Below are positions 40,396 through 49,107 of a stretch of 64,000 nt of DNA, piece after piece (positions within the stretch are counted from its first letter, which is position 1; every line of letters starts with the position of its first letter). The DNA lies in NCBI GenBank assembly GCA_965221205.1, contig OZ244870.1:3720001-3784000 (forward strand). Direction: 5' to 3'. Below the pieces are notes generated by a model. That model did not search any database. It was given only the letters and a program-made list of their open reading frames with translations, and was not told the DNA's origin. The DNA is from CBDFMG01 sp965221205 [NCBI: bacterium]. GTDB lineage: Bacteria; SM23-31. The position numbers and the translations under genes are program-made.

Positions 40396-40818
40396 TGGTA
40401 TTACAATGTTGGGACATCATCTTCTTATCGTATGACTGTGAATGCTGAAGATATGAAAATAAAAGTTACAATTACTGATGATGATGGTAATACTGTTTCA
40501 GATTCAGAAAGATTAATCTATACAGCAAAATCCGCCTCTGGATCAAGTTTGCCCACAACTTTTACACTTGAGCAGAACTATCCAAATCCATTTAATCCTT
40601 CTACTGAGATAAAATATCAACTGCCCGAAGCAGCGCACGTATCATTGTCTATTTATAACATGCTCGGTCAGGAGGTTGCTCAACTCGTCGACACTCGGCA
40701 AGCGATTGGATTTTATACAGTTACGTGGGATGCAGCAAAATTCGCCTCAGGGCCGTACATATATAAACTTGAAGCAGGAGACTTCAGTGAGACTAAGCAA
40801 ATGGTGCTAATCAAGTAG
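40396..40818 (+). pseudogene. C-terminal fragment of a secreted protein with type IX-like sorting domain
   Basis: Open from ~40396 without a real start: DYQWYYNVGTSSSYRMTVN (end of an Ig-like domain), then TFTLEQNYPNPFNPSTEIKYQL, YNMLGQEVAQLVD and ...GPYIYKLEAGDFSETKQMVLIK, a full type IX-style C-terminal signal that sends FCB proteins through the outer membrane. The sorting end is intact; the passenger is lost at the junction with the divergent surface-protein pseudogene. A rearrangement joined two truncated genes head to head. Confidence 0.85.
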
Positions 40819-40984
40819 ATTTTTTCCATTTGTAAAGGCGAAATATAGCACTATTATATTCCGTCTTTACATTTTGGAACAATTATTAATGATTTTTATT
40901 ATAAGATGTACAAGTATGAATAATTTTACAATTTGTTATCCCTCTTTACTGTGAAAAGAAAAAATGGCTGAATTTTGGGGAAGC

Positions 40985-41824
40985 ATGTGTAATAAAATAC
41001 GCTATATTCTTTTAATTTTTGTATTTCTTTTTATACAATGTGCGGATTCATCTCTGACAGGACCAACTCTCGATCTGGATCCTGTTTTATTAGAAAAAAC
41101 AAAAATTGTGTTTGATTCTGCGTCGGAGACAATACCAGCCCTCTTTTCAAGAACTGCTAATGATGTTTACACTATTTCCCCGGATGGATCACATCAATTG
41201 AATATATCTAATACAGTACAGTATGCGGAACAGTTTCCTACTTGGTCACCAGACGGTTCACGAATCATTTATGCATCTACTTTCATAAGAAGTGATTTCG
41301 TAGGAAATGATGGAGGAACATTATCAAATGTCGGAATTTTATCAATGAATGCTACTGGTGCAGATAGAATACAAGAATTCGAAAAAGAATATCGTGCAAA
41401 CCATCCTTCCTAGTCACCAGATGGTACTCGCATTGCGCTCACTTCCTCATCAAATATATATATATTTCATGCCAATGGCGATGGTCTGAAACAATTGACA
41501 AATAATTATGCAACAGACAAGTTTCCACGCTGGTCACCGGATGGGTCAAAGATTGTGTTTGTGTCCGAACGAGATAATAACTCAGAGATATATATCATGA
41601 ATTCAGATGGTTCAAATCAGATAAATGTAACATATCATCCAGATTATGATACTTTTCCTGATTGGTCTCCCGACGGTTCAAAGATTGCGTTTACTTCCAA
41701 TAGAGACCGTAGAGACAGGAGCACTCAAATTTATATAATGAATACGGATGGGACCAATCAATTCAAGATAACGAATAATTCTTTTTTTATTAGATCACTT
41801 GACTGGTCACCGGTGATAAACTAA
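40985..41824 (+). pseudogene. TolB-like propeller lipoprotein with nonsense codon
   Basis: MCNKIRYILLIFVFLFIQC is a lipoprotein signal (ATG 40985, GGGGAAGC upstream; an in-frame ATG is also at 40964). TolB/PD40 repeats follow: SPDGSHQLN, WSPDGSRIIY, WSPDGSKIVFVSERDNNSEIY, WSPDGSKIAFTSNRD. At 41411-41413 a TAG stop falls exactly where the repeated W of WSPDG is expected (HPS stop SPDGTRIAL), and the same frame goes on to 41824. One base (TGG to TAG) explains the break. About 279 residues if repaired. Confidence 0.88.
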
Positions 41825-41840
41825 AATCTGATAATATTAA

Positions 41841-42352
41841 AGTAATGAGGTTATTGTTCGGACTAAGTGTTATATTATACTTGGGATGGGAAAAGACGTC
41901 ACGGGATTTATTTTTTGCACATCATGTCTCCTGTGTTCCGGGGATCGTCTGTACCGTTAAAGCTGCCGGAGACCTTGGGTGTGGATACAAGAAGGTGCGA
42001 GGAACATACACGCTTTATCGACAGGAGGTGTATGATCTTTTGTGTCAGGCATTGAGAAGACCTTCCGGTACAATAAAGGCTTTCGGCATGTTGGAATGTC
42101 AATGAAAGCTATGTGCTGCGGTCGATCATAATAACTCGTTATAACTCGTTCATCACGGGACGTTGTTATAGTAACGGCCTTGAGGGGTTCTAGTCATTCG
42201 CACAAGAAAGACGCTTACAGTACCATGGTGTCAGCAAAAATCATTGCCCGGTATACCGCAAGAAAATGGAATGGAGATACAATTACAGAAACAAAAATCT
42301 ATTCCATCCTTTAATCAAAATTCACGTTAGTCCGTTTTTGACCTCATTACCT
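41841..42352 (+). mobile_element. IS1595-type relic C, internally deleted
   Basis: Ends have clear inverted repeats: GTAATGAGGT-(6)-CGGACTAA at the left and its inverted counterpart at the right, matching the ends of relics A and B. Inside are fragments VSCVPGIVCT, AGDLGCGYKKVRGTYTLYRQEVYDLLCQ, and KMEWRYNYRNKNLFHPLIK, with the DDE part deleted. Nearly a MITE-sized derivative. Confidence 0.8.
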
Positions 42353-42536
42353 TAGTTTTATTGTTAAACGAAATGTTCATGTCGTAAATTATATTTAAAT
42401 TACAAAATTAAGTTAATAATAATTTTATAAACATCGAGATATTCCTATTTTAGATACTTTATGACTTTTTTGTGTAATTATTATTTTGTTTAGTATCTAT
42501 GAAGCCCTAATATATAAAAATTGCGAATTCAAATTT

Positions 42537-42791
42537 TTATGCATATTCATCTTCTTTTGAAATGCATAGATACTCCCTCCGTATACTGAAATCTTTACGG
42601 CAATCTTTGCAACGATAAAGTAAGGGTTTTCTGTTTGCTCGTTCCACCGTCCGCAGACTCCCGCAGTGCGGGCAATAACACCCCGTTTCTCCCCACCGCT
42701 CATTCTCAAAGAATTTCTCGACGGCTTCCTCGTTCGGGAACCTTTGAAGAAACTCATAAAGGCTGATTTTTTCTCTTTTCGGCTTTGGCAT
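42537..42791 (-). pseudogene. N-terminal fragment of IS1595-family transposase
   Basis: 84 residues from ATG 42791 (AAGGAGGA eight bases upstream): MPKPKREKISLYEFLQRFPNEEAVEKF followed by a zinc ribbon (CYCPHCGS ... YRCKDCRKDFSI). This is the start of an ISXO2/IS1595 transposase; normally FSIRTGT and ~220 more residues follow, but here it ends ...REYLCISKEDEYA. The fragment has a good ribosome-binding site, so a zinc-ribbon miniprotein could be made. Confidence 0.78.
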
Positions 42792-42827
42792 TTTGTCCTC
42801 CTTAATCATGATATAATATTACTATAT

Positions 42828-43046
42828 CTATAAGGATAAGTCAAGGATTTTTGGGTAGTTAAATGGATAATTCCCAAAATTTGTTACAAAAGAACTGACA
42901 CCTCCATTTGTGATGATCCATTTTGTACCGGATGCGTCAAATGCGACCGCCCAAGCGGCATTATTTGCCAATCCACCATCAGTATTGACATTTGTAAAGG
43001 TAATCCATGTTCCTTGAGCAAAAAGGGAAGAAAACTGCTCAGGAGG
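42828..43046 (-). pseudogene. Propeller-domain remnant
   Basis: Minus-strand frame open for ~70 codons to a TAG at 42828: PPEQFSSLFAQGTWITFTNVNTDG...AWAVAFDASGTKWIITNGGVSSF. The WAVAFDASGTKWIxTxGGVS pattern is that of two-component regulator propeller (Reg_prop) repeats. No start, no signal; a leftover piece. Confidence 0.55.
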
Positions 43047-43593
43047 AAAAAAATATAACGGTTCTTTTCATCAATAACCTTTTTACCGTATCGTTGATTA
43101 GAATTTGGAACATTTGTCGAATACCGCTGAACAAGCGATTCAAATCGTCAATGTTCCAACACTCATCCTGCTAGACAAATACTCTATAGATGTCCCGCAA
43201 TAAACCGGAGATTTTTTAATTAAGGTGAATTTGAATCAAGAAACATACACATAGTAACACACACAATCATATTCACCCACCTCTTGTAATAGACACGTTG
43301 TCGGGACACTTGAGCTAATCTTTAGTAAAAAATCATTTCTGGTGGGTAAACGTTCAGATTTTCGGGAATATCCCGCAGTAATCTTATTATAATGGCAGGA
43401 TCTTTAATGTTTTTTGATTTGTTGACAGAGAACTATCGGAACAAGCTTTTCATGAAAATAGAATTTATGCAGAAAGACAGCTCGATACTATAATCAATGT
43501 AACCGAACAGCGGCTCTTAAATGGATTGGCGAGTTTAACATCAGGGCATGTTTTCAAAAAAAGACCATTGTGCTGATATGGGATTAAAAAATA
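43047..43593. other. Decayed DNA between relics
   Basis: About 550 bp with no convincing gene. The last part (VDRELSEQAFHENRIYAERQ near 43420-43480, plus strand) may be the decayed N-terminal part of the following PAP2 relic. Confidence 0.4.
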
Positions 43594-43985
43594 ATGGAAG
43601 GGGCTGTAATCACAAGTGGAATAGTTACTCCTATCAAATTTATATCGGGATGGTCAAAACCTAATCAGAGCGTCGAACAGAACCACTTTTTCCTATTGCA
43701 AAAGGGTTCTCCTCTTTTCCCGCATGTCATACAGCAAACATTGTATTTTTGCAGCAATAGTATCTTCATAGTATCCTCAAACGACCAAATATGCTTATAG
43801 AGTTGCCGGATTAAGTGGGATTACAGAGAATCAATTCCGGTAAACATTGGGCATCAGGCGTATTGGCTGGTGCATTTATTGGGCATTGTATCGGTACAAT
43901 ACTCACTCACCAACACGATGTTTCATCCCCTTTTAACTTTCATCTGGGATTAAACAAAGTGGGAATCCCGCTCTTCTTTTGAAAT
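43594..43985 (+). pseudogene. PAP2-family phosphatase relic
   Basis: Pieces of one membrane phosphatase in changing frames: GAVITSGIVTPIKFISGW (43600-43650), FPACHTANIVFLQ around 43715-43760 (the FPSGHTA active-site motif with Ser-Gly changed to Ala-Cys), and RINSGKHWASGVLAGAFIGHCIGT (43833-43905; the RxxxGxHxxxDVLAG motif with Asp changed to Gly) to a stop near 43980. At least two frameshifts plus altered catalytic residues, so clearly dead. Confidence 0.68.
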
Positions 43986-44016
43986 TTTGACTTACAAATG
44001 GCAGCGCATTTATTTC

Positions 44017-44115
44017 TTACTTTTCTTTTTTCTGCTTCCGTTTTTCCTTCAGTGTTTGTTTTGACTTTTTTTGAACTTCTCGTTTGCCTTTATCTTTTTT
44101 CCCTTTGTCGCCCAT
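44017..44115 (-). CDS. Tiny lysine-rich protein
   Basis: 32 residues, MGDKGKKDKGKREVQKK followed by SKQTLKEKRKQKKEK: more than 40 % lysine. GGAG lies eight bases before ATG 44115. Small, highly basic proteins starting MxDKGKKDKGK are familiar hypothetical proteins in FCB and other bacteria and may bind nucleic acid. It sits alone beside the dispersed repeat copy 2. Confidence 0.7.
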   Translation of the reverse strand: MGDKGKKDKGKREVQKKSKQTLKEKRKQKKEK

Positions 44116-44170
44116 GTCCGCATCTCCTTATATCATATTTTATTAACTATATATCTTACTTGTTTTTCCC

Positions 44171-44530
44171 AGAGTATCCTCTGCCTGCCAGTTATATTAC
44201 TGCTCATTAACCAAATTAACATTCGATTTTCAAGAGCAATTATCTATACATAGAACAGCATATTTCAAAATTCAATTATTAATAGTACTATCCAAAAACT
44301 GCTGAATTATAACTCTTTGAATAACCTGTACTACTCAGTACGTCGTCAGAACACGTTGGACAGTATCAGCTATAATTTAAGAGAAATATTGAGCTTTTCC
44401 AAGTGATATTTTACTCTCTCTTCTCTGAGAAGTAATAAATCAGATACCTCTCCACAAGCATATATATTAGCAATGATTCAAACATTATTTGTCTGTAAAG
44501 ACGATTTGTAGCGACTATATAGAACGGTTG
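44171..44530. repeat. Dispersed ~350 bp intergenic repeat, copy 2
   Basis: Second copy of 36262-36610, same orientation, with scattered mismatches. The 270 bp that follow (44531-44804) contain only a short open stretch (VLEEFAVQWLEDIGYEFMLPPQ near 44570-44630) and no recognisable gene. Confidence 0.7.
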
Positions 44531-44804
44531 AAGCGTCAATAAAAACGAACAAACCGAACCGGAAAGGTCCTGGAAGAATTTGCAGTACAGTGGCTTGAGG
44601 ACATCGGGTATGAGTTTATGCTGCCACCTCAAAACTTCTTCAAGCTGCATTGTTTGAAACAGTCTATCTGCGCACGTCAATGCGAAACAGGGAGTGGTAT
44701 TTACAGCACAAAAGACGATGTGTAAACTTTATGCTGTATCATCCCGTTAAAAATTCATCTTCATTAATCATACCATTTCCCCTTTACACTTCACTCAATA
44801 AAGT

Positions 44805-47036
44805 TTAGCCCCACATAAATCCTATGTCTTCAAGCAGTTGTATCCGCTCAGGAGATAATTCCTGCTTCGTATAAACTCTACGTTGTGTATTACACCACGA
44901 ACCCAGGTTATTACCAACAGGATATTCTTCATTTCTAACCGGCCACTGGTTGGGATGTATTGTCCGGTATTCTTTCAAATAGTTATATTGTTCCTGCCAT
45001 GCTGATTCGAATGGATCCCAAACAAATCCTATTTCTTCAAGCAGTTGTATCCGCTCACGAGATAATTTCTGCTGAGTATAAGCTGTACGTTGGTTACTAC
45101 ACCACGAACCAAGGTTGTTATCAATCGGATATTCTTCACTGGCTTGAGGCAACGTGTCGGGATGTGTTTTCCGGTATTCTTTCAAATAGTTATACTGTTC
45201 CTGCCATGCTGATTCCAGCGGATCCCAAACAAACCCTATGGCTTCAAGCAATTGTATCCGCTCAGGAGATAATTTCTGCTGAATATAAGCTTTACGTTGT
45301 CTACCACACCACAAACCCAGGTTATTACCAACAGGATATTCTTCTCTGGCTTGAGGCCACGTGTCAGGGTGTATTTTCCGGTATTCTTGTACGTAATTAT
45401 ACTGTTCCTGCCATGCAACTTCCAGCGGGTCCCACATAAATCCTATGGCTTCAAGCAGGTGTATCCGCTCAGGAGATAATTCCTGCTGAGTATAAGCTGC
45501 TCGTTGGCGAGCACACCACAAACCCAGGTTATTATCAACAGGATACTCTTCTCTGGCTTGAGGCCACGTGTCAGGGTGTATTTTCCGGTATTCTTGCACG
45601 TAATGATACTGTTCCTGCCATGCAACTTCCAGCTGGTCCCACATAAACCCTATGGCTTCAAGCAGTTGTATCCGCTCAGGAGATAATTCCTGCTTCGTAT
45701 ACTTTACACGTTGTGCAGTACACCAAGCACCCAGCTTATTATCAACGGGGTATTCTTCTCTCCGAGCCGGCCATCTGTCGGGATGTCTATTCCGGTACTC
45801 TTTCAAATAGTTATATTGTTCCTGCCATGCTGATTCGAATGGATCCCACCTAAATCCTATGGCTTCAAGCAATTGTGTCCGCTTAGGAGATAATTCCTGC
45901 TTATTGTATTTTACACGTTGTGTACCACACCACAAACCAAGATTATTATCAATTGGATATTCTTCACGATTTTGAGGCCATCTGTCGGGATATCTATTCC
46001 GGTATTCTTGCAGGTAGGTATACTGTTCCTGCCATGCTGATTCCAGCGAGTCCCAAACAAACCCTACGTCTTCAAGGAGTTGTATCCGCTCATGAGATAA
46101 TTCTTTCTTATTGTATTTTATACGTTGTGTACTACACCACGAACCCACGTTATTACCAACAGGATATTCTTCTTTCTGAGCCGGCCACGTGTCGGGATGT
46201 ATTGTCCGGTATTCTTGTACGTAGTTATACTGTTCCTGCCATGCAGCTTCCAGCTGGTCCCACATAAATCCTATGGCTTCAAGCAGGTGTATCCGCTCAT
46301 GAGATAATTCCTGCTTAGTATAAGCCGCACGTTGTGTACCACACCATCTTCCCAACAGATTTTTTGTTGGATATTCTTCTTTCTGAACTGGCCATCTATC
46401 AGGATGTATTGTCCGGTATTCCTGTAAATGATTATAATTTACTCTCCATGATTGCAGCGTCACTTCAATTGTTTCAAAAAGCTCAATGATTTCTTTGGTT
46501 TCATCGTAGATGTGTACGTCACAAACTCTTGCAGGTAAATCATGTTTTTTTCTAATCTCGTTTTCTTTGTCAACTTCTGTATTTATATCCTCAATAAAAT
46601 TATTTGCAGAAATATTTCGGAAATTATTAACAAAGTCAAATATAATAGGTGTGTTTCCGCTTCCAGCCTGAATGCAGCGTCCTATCTGCTGATAAAACAC
46701 CCTTGGAGATTCAGTCGGTCTTACAAGGATCACACCTGCCACATCCGGAACATGCAGCCCCTCATTTAACATATCGATACAAAACAGTAAATGGATAAAC
46801 GTATCATCTTTGGCAGTTACAAATTCTCTCAGATTTTTGTCATTTTCATTATCTGAACTCAAGACACGATACGTTCTCCTTTTCCTATTCCGAAATGATT
46901 TTAAAAACCATTTTTGAACTTCAAGTTCCATTGCATTTAAATGATTTGTATCCCGGCAGAATACTATGAGTTTATGAACACTGCTTTTAAGGTATTTTGT
47001 GAGTATATGAGGAATTCCTTTCGTGTTTTCCCAATT
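44805..47036 (-). pseudogene. Helicase C-terminus with eight helicase-associated (HA) repeats, cut by IS3
   Basis: The SF2 helicase C-terminal domain lacks its N-terminal ATPase half: LIVFCRDTNHLNAM, VLSSDNENDKNLREF, LFCIDMLNEGLHVPDVAGVILVRPTESPRVFYQQIGRCIQAG (motifs IV-VI). From about residue 215 eight HA domains of ~68 residues follow, each like NNLGLWCGTQR-x-Y-x-QELSPERIQLLEAIGFxWD, spaced by WQEQYNYLQEYRxxHPDxWP. The last ends ...DIGFMWG and a stop at 44805. The reading frame extends 14 codons into the IS (TTG at 47078), but those codons belong to the element's right end at 47037. HA repeats bind DNA; such helicases occur in plasmid, phage-like and defence loci. Could be expressed only from an IS promoter. 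Confidence 0.85.
44820..46440 (-). repeat. Eight tandem ~204-bp HA-domain coding repeats
   Basis: The DNA of the HA domains is itself repeated with high similarity at a period of about 204 bp (for example GGTTATTACCAACAGGATATTC and TATCCGCTCAGGAGATAAT-like strings recurring). Such an array can expand and shrink by recombination. Confidence 0.85.
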
Positions 47037-47074
47037 TGACCTGCCCCTAATGTTTGGGCCATTATTTAAGTTAG

Positions 47075-47959
47075 TCAATTCATCGATATATTCATTGTTG
47101 TATTATCCATTGGCCTTGAGACCGAATCCGGTGGTATAACGGCCTCGGGGGCGGGTGGCCGGTATCTGAGGGCACTATGCGGTCTCTTATGATTATACTC
47201 ATTTCGCCAGCGTTCCACAAGCACTTTTGCTTCGTGTAAGGTATCGAAGATTTCCCGGTTGAGCACTTCATCACGCAGTTTGCCATTGAACGACTCAATA
47301 TACCCGTTCTCCCATGGACTGCCTGGTTTAATATACAATGTTTTTACTCCCAGGCGCATGAGCCATGTCCGGACCGCTTGAGCAGTGAACTCTGTGCCAT
47401 TATCACTTCTCAGGTGAACCGGAACTCCTCGCTGCACGAACAGTGTTGCAAGATGTTCTATGACGTCATTGTGAGTCAGCCTCCTGCCTACCACAATTGC
47501 CTGACACTCCCGACTGTATTCATCTAATATTGTTAACAAACGATAGCTCCTTCCCTCTCGGGTTCGTGCTTGCATGAAGTCATAACTCCAGACATGATCC
47601 CGGTACGCAGGTCGCAGCCGAATACACGAACCGTCATTGAGCCATAACCGTTTGCGCTTCGGTTGCCTCCGGGGAACTTTTAATCCTTCTCGACGCCACA
47701 AACGCTCCACTCTCTTATGATTGACCTTGAAGCCTTCTGGCTGTAACAGTGCGGTAATTCGTCGATAACCATACCGACCATACTGCGTGGCCAACTCGAC
47801 CATACGTTGCACGAACACCGGTTCATCCGCAGGAGAAATCGGGCGATATTGATGAGTGCTGCGCGGTACTCCCAACACACTACAGGCCCGGCGTTGCGAG
47901 ATCTCGAGAGTCGTGCAAAGATGCTGCACCACCTCCCGTCGCTTCGCCGGGCTCAGAAG
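47075..47959 (-). CDS. IS3-family transposase OrfB (DDE integrase)
   Basis: About 285 residues (from GTG 47932 if alone, or joined to OrfA by -1 frameshift). HTH_21 region RACSVLGVPRSTHQYRP, then the rve integrase core with the DDE residues in WSYDFMQA, HLRSDNGTEF and ENGYIESFNGKLRDE. The signal heptamer A_AAA_AAC at the end of orfA (47956-47964) allows -1 slippage, after which the frame reads KKLLSPAKRREVVQHL. Appears intact. Confidence 0.9.
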   Translation of the reverse strand, partial: LLSPAKRREVVQHLCTTLEISQRRACSVLGVPRSTHQYRPISPADEPVFVQRMVELATQYGRYGYRRITALLQPEGFKVNHKRVERLWRREGLKVPRRQPKRKRLWLNDGSCIRLRPAYRDHVWSYDFMQARTREGRSYRLLTILDEYSRECQAIVVGRRLTHNDVIEHLATLFVQRGVPVHLRSDNGTEFTAQAVRTWLMRLGVKTLYIKPGSPWENGYIESFNGKLRDEVLNREIFDTLHEAKVLVERWRNEYNHKRPHSALRYRPPAPEAVIPPDSVSRPMDNTTMNISMN

Positions 47960-48240
47960 TTTTTTGCATCAACCGCCAGAGTCTCATTGAGGATTTGAAT
48001 ATCCAACTCTTTCTCGGCAACCAGGCGTTTCAGGCGAATATTCTCTCTCTCTAACGCTTTCAATCGTTTCGCCTGATTCACCCGAAGACCACCATACTCC
48101 TTTCGCCAACGATAATAGGTCTGCTCTGTAACCTCAATCTGGCGAGCAGCTTGTTGAACCGACTGACCTTGAGCGAGCAGTACTTCTGCCTCTCGAAGCT
48201 TGTGGATAATTTGTTCTGATGTGTGAATTCTACGTGCCAT
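47953..48240 (-). CDS. IS3-family transposase OrfA
   Basis: 95 residues with a helix-turn-helix (SEQIIHKLREAEVLLAQGQSV and EQTYYRWRKEYGG) followed by a leucine-zipper coiled coil (LKALERENIRLKRLVAEKEL) and ILNETL, the usual OrfA layout. Binds the IS ends; produces OrfAB by -1 frameshifting at its 3' end. ATG 48240 follows AAGGAGCAAGATCA. Confidence 0.9.
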   Translation of the reverse strand: MARRIHTSEQIIHKLREAEVLLAQGQSVQQAARQIEVTEQTYYRWRKEYGGLRVNQAKRLKALERENIRLKRLVAEKELDIQILNETLAVDAKNF

Positions 48241-48315
48241 TGATCTTGCTCCTTTCTTTTCAATCTAATCCCTGTACTAATATACTATCTGGATCAACTT
48301 TTGGGGGCAAGGTCA

Positions 48316-48728
48316 ACTGCTATTATTCAGTCTAATGATCGGATATTTTTCCAAAGGGCTGAGCCTATATGCTATCTGTCCAATATTAAAAGGAGGAGAC
48401 CCTTGTAGTGAAGATAATTTTTTGCTTGTATTTGACAATATGCTCAAAAACGCTTCTGCTTCTTTTATCTCTGGTAATTTGATAAGTAAATCATGAGTAT
48501 CGAAACAAAATTCATCTCTTATGTGAGTCTTATTTATTAGCGATGAGAGTAATTTTGTTTTATAGTTGTTACTATTATCTTCGTCGCTTTTTAGTTTTAT
48601 TATTTTATCAACAACTTCTTTATCCGGTGTTAAATGCTTTTGGGATTGAAACGTGGATCAAGATAATTGTCAGGGATATATTCTCGAAGAATTTTCAGGT
48701 TATCGCCGTAAAATAAAGTATCGTCCAT
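48316..48728 (-). pseudogene. DNA methyltransferase-like gene, truncated and shifted
   Basis: Starts MDDTLFYGDNLKILREYIPDN, the opening of many N6-adenine/N4-cytosine methyltransferases (FYGDNLxILRxxIPDNSVDLIYLDPPFN). The next codons read YLDPRFNPK, i.e. the DPPF motif region is deleted and altered. After a run of four A near 48645 the frame changes and continues KHLTPDKEVVDKIIKLKSD...THDLLIKLPEIKEAEAFL...IIRLNNSS to the IS3 edge at 48316. The part after the shift is not one I recognise; it may belong to a different gene fused by deletion. Confidence 0.6.
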
Positions 48729-48865
48729 TAGTATTCTCTTTTGGATTTGTTGTTTTTCTTCTTTTCGCTTTTAGGAGGGGGCGTTTCAAGAAGCTTTCTT
48801 AGAACTTCTTCAGGAAATAACGGATGAAGAGATAACGATTTGTCTTTCTTCACTTTCTTTGTCAT
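48728..48865 (-). CDS. 45-residue coupled small ORF
   Basis: MTKKVKKDKSLSLHPLFPEE then VLRKLLETPPPKSEKKKNNKSKREY. The stop overlaps the methyltransferase start (TAATG), and the start lies inside the preceding frame. Small basic proteins of this type with a LxxLLxTPPPK end commonly precede methyltransferase genes, which suggests translational coupling or an accessory role. Function unknown. Confidence 0.55.
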   Translation of the reverse strand: MTKKVKKDKSLSLHPLFPEEVLRKLLETPPPKSEKKKNNKSKREY

Positions 48866-49080
48866 CGTCTAAAAAGTCGGTCTGCAAGTAATTTTCTGGC
48901 AGCAATGTGGTGTCTGATGCAATAATAACATCTATATCAAATTCTTCTCGAATTTTTTCTGCTTTTTTTTAATATATCTCTTCCGTCTTTTGATAAAAAC
49001 AGGGAATAATTAAGGATTGATTTGTTGAGCTCAGTATACAATACACGTTATGTTTAATACAATCTAATTTAAATCGCCAA
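48810..49080 (-). pseudogene. Remnant of the gene upstream of the small ORF
   Basis: YTELNKSILNYSLFLSKDGRDILKK then (after a run of eight A near 48970) KAEKIREEFDIDVIIASDTTLLPENYLQTDFLDDDKESEE..., stop at 48810. Two frames; a one-base change in the A run joins them. A 5' end is missing. No family recognised, but the order unknown gene - small ORF - methyltransferase looks like a restriction-modification operon. Confidence 0.45.
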
Positions 49081-49107
49081 TCTCTCAATAAGTTATTTTA
49101 CGAATAT

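Larger units (their letters stand above)
47037..48315 (-). mobile_element. IS3-family insertion sequence (OrfA-OrfB), complete
   Basis: 1279 bp bounded by TGACCTGCCCC at 47037 and the inverted GGGGGCAAGGTCA ending 48315, terminal repeats of IS3 type with TG...CA ends. Carries orfA and orfB as a frameshift pair. No matching target duplication is seen in the flanks (CCAATT left, ACTGCT right), which suggests that a deletion accompanied or followed insertion. It separates the helicase C-terminus from methyltransferase remnants. Confidence 0.85.

Noticed and set aside
44960-46307. Long open frames on the plus strand opposite the helicase repeats
   Set aside because: They are the mirror of the HA repeat DNA (repeating MSGILSNSY..., STTPQTQVI...) and have no start signals; the minus-strand frame has family motifs.
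44820-46440. Possible CRISPR array because of the regular spacing
   Set aside because: Period ~204 bp with coding content throughout; each unit is an HA domain, not a short repeat with unique spacers.
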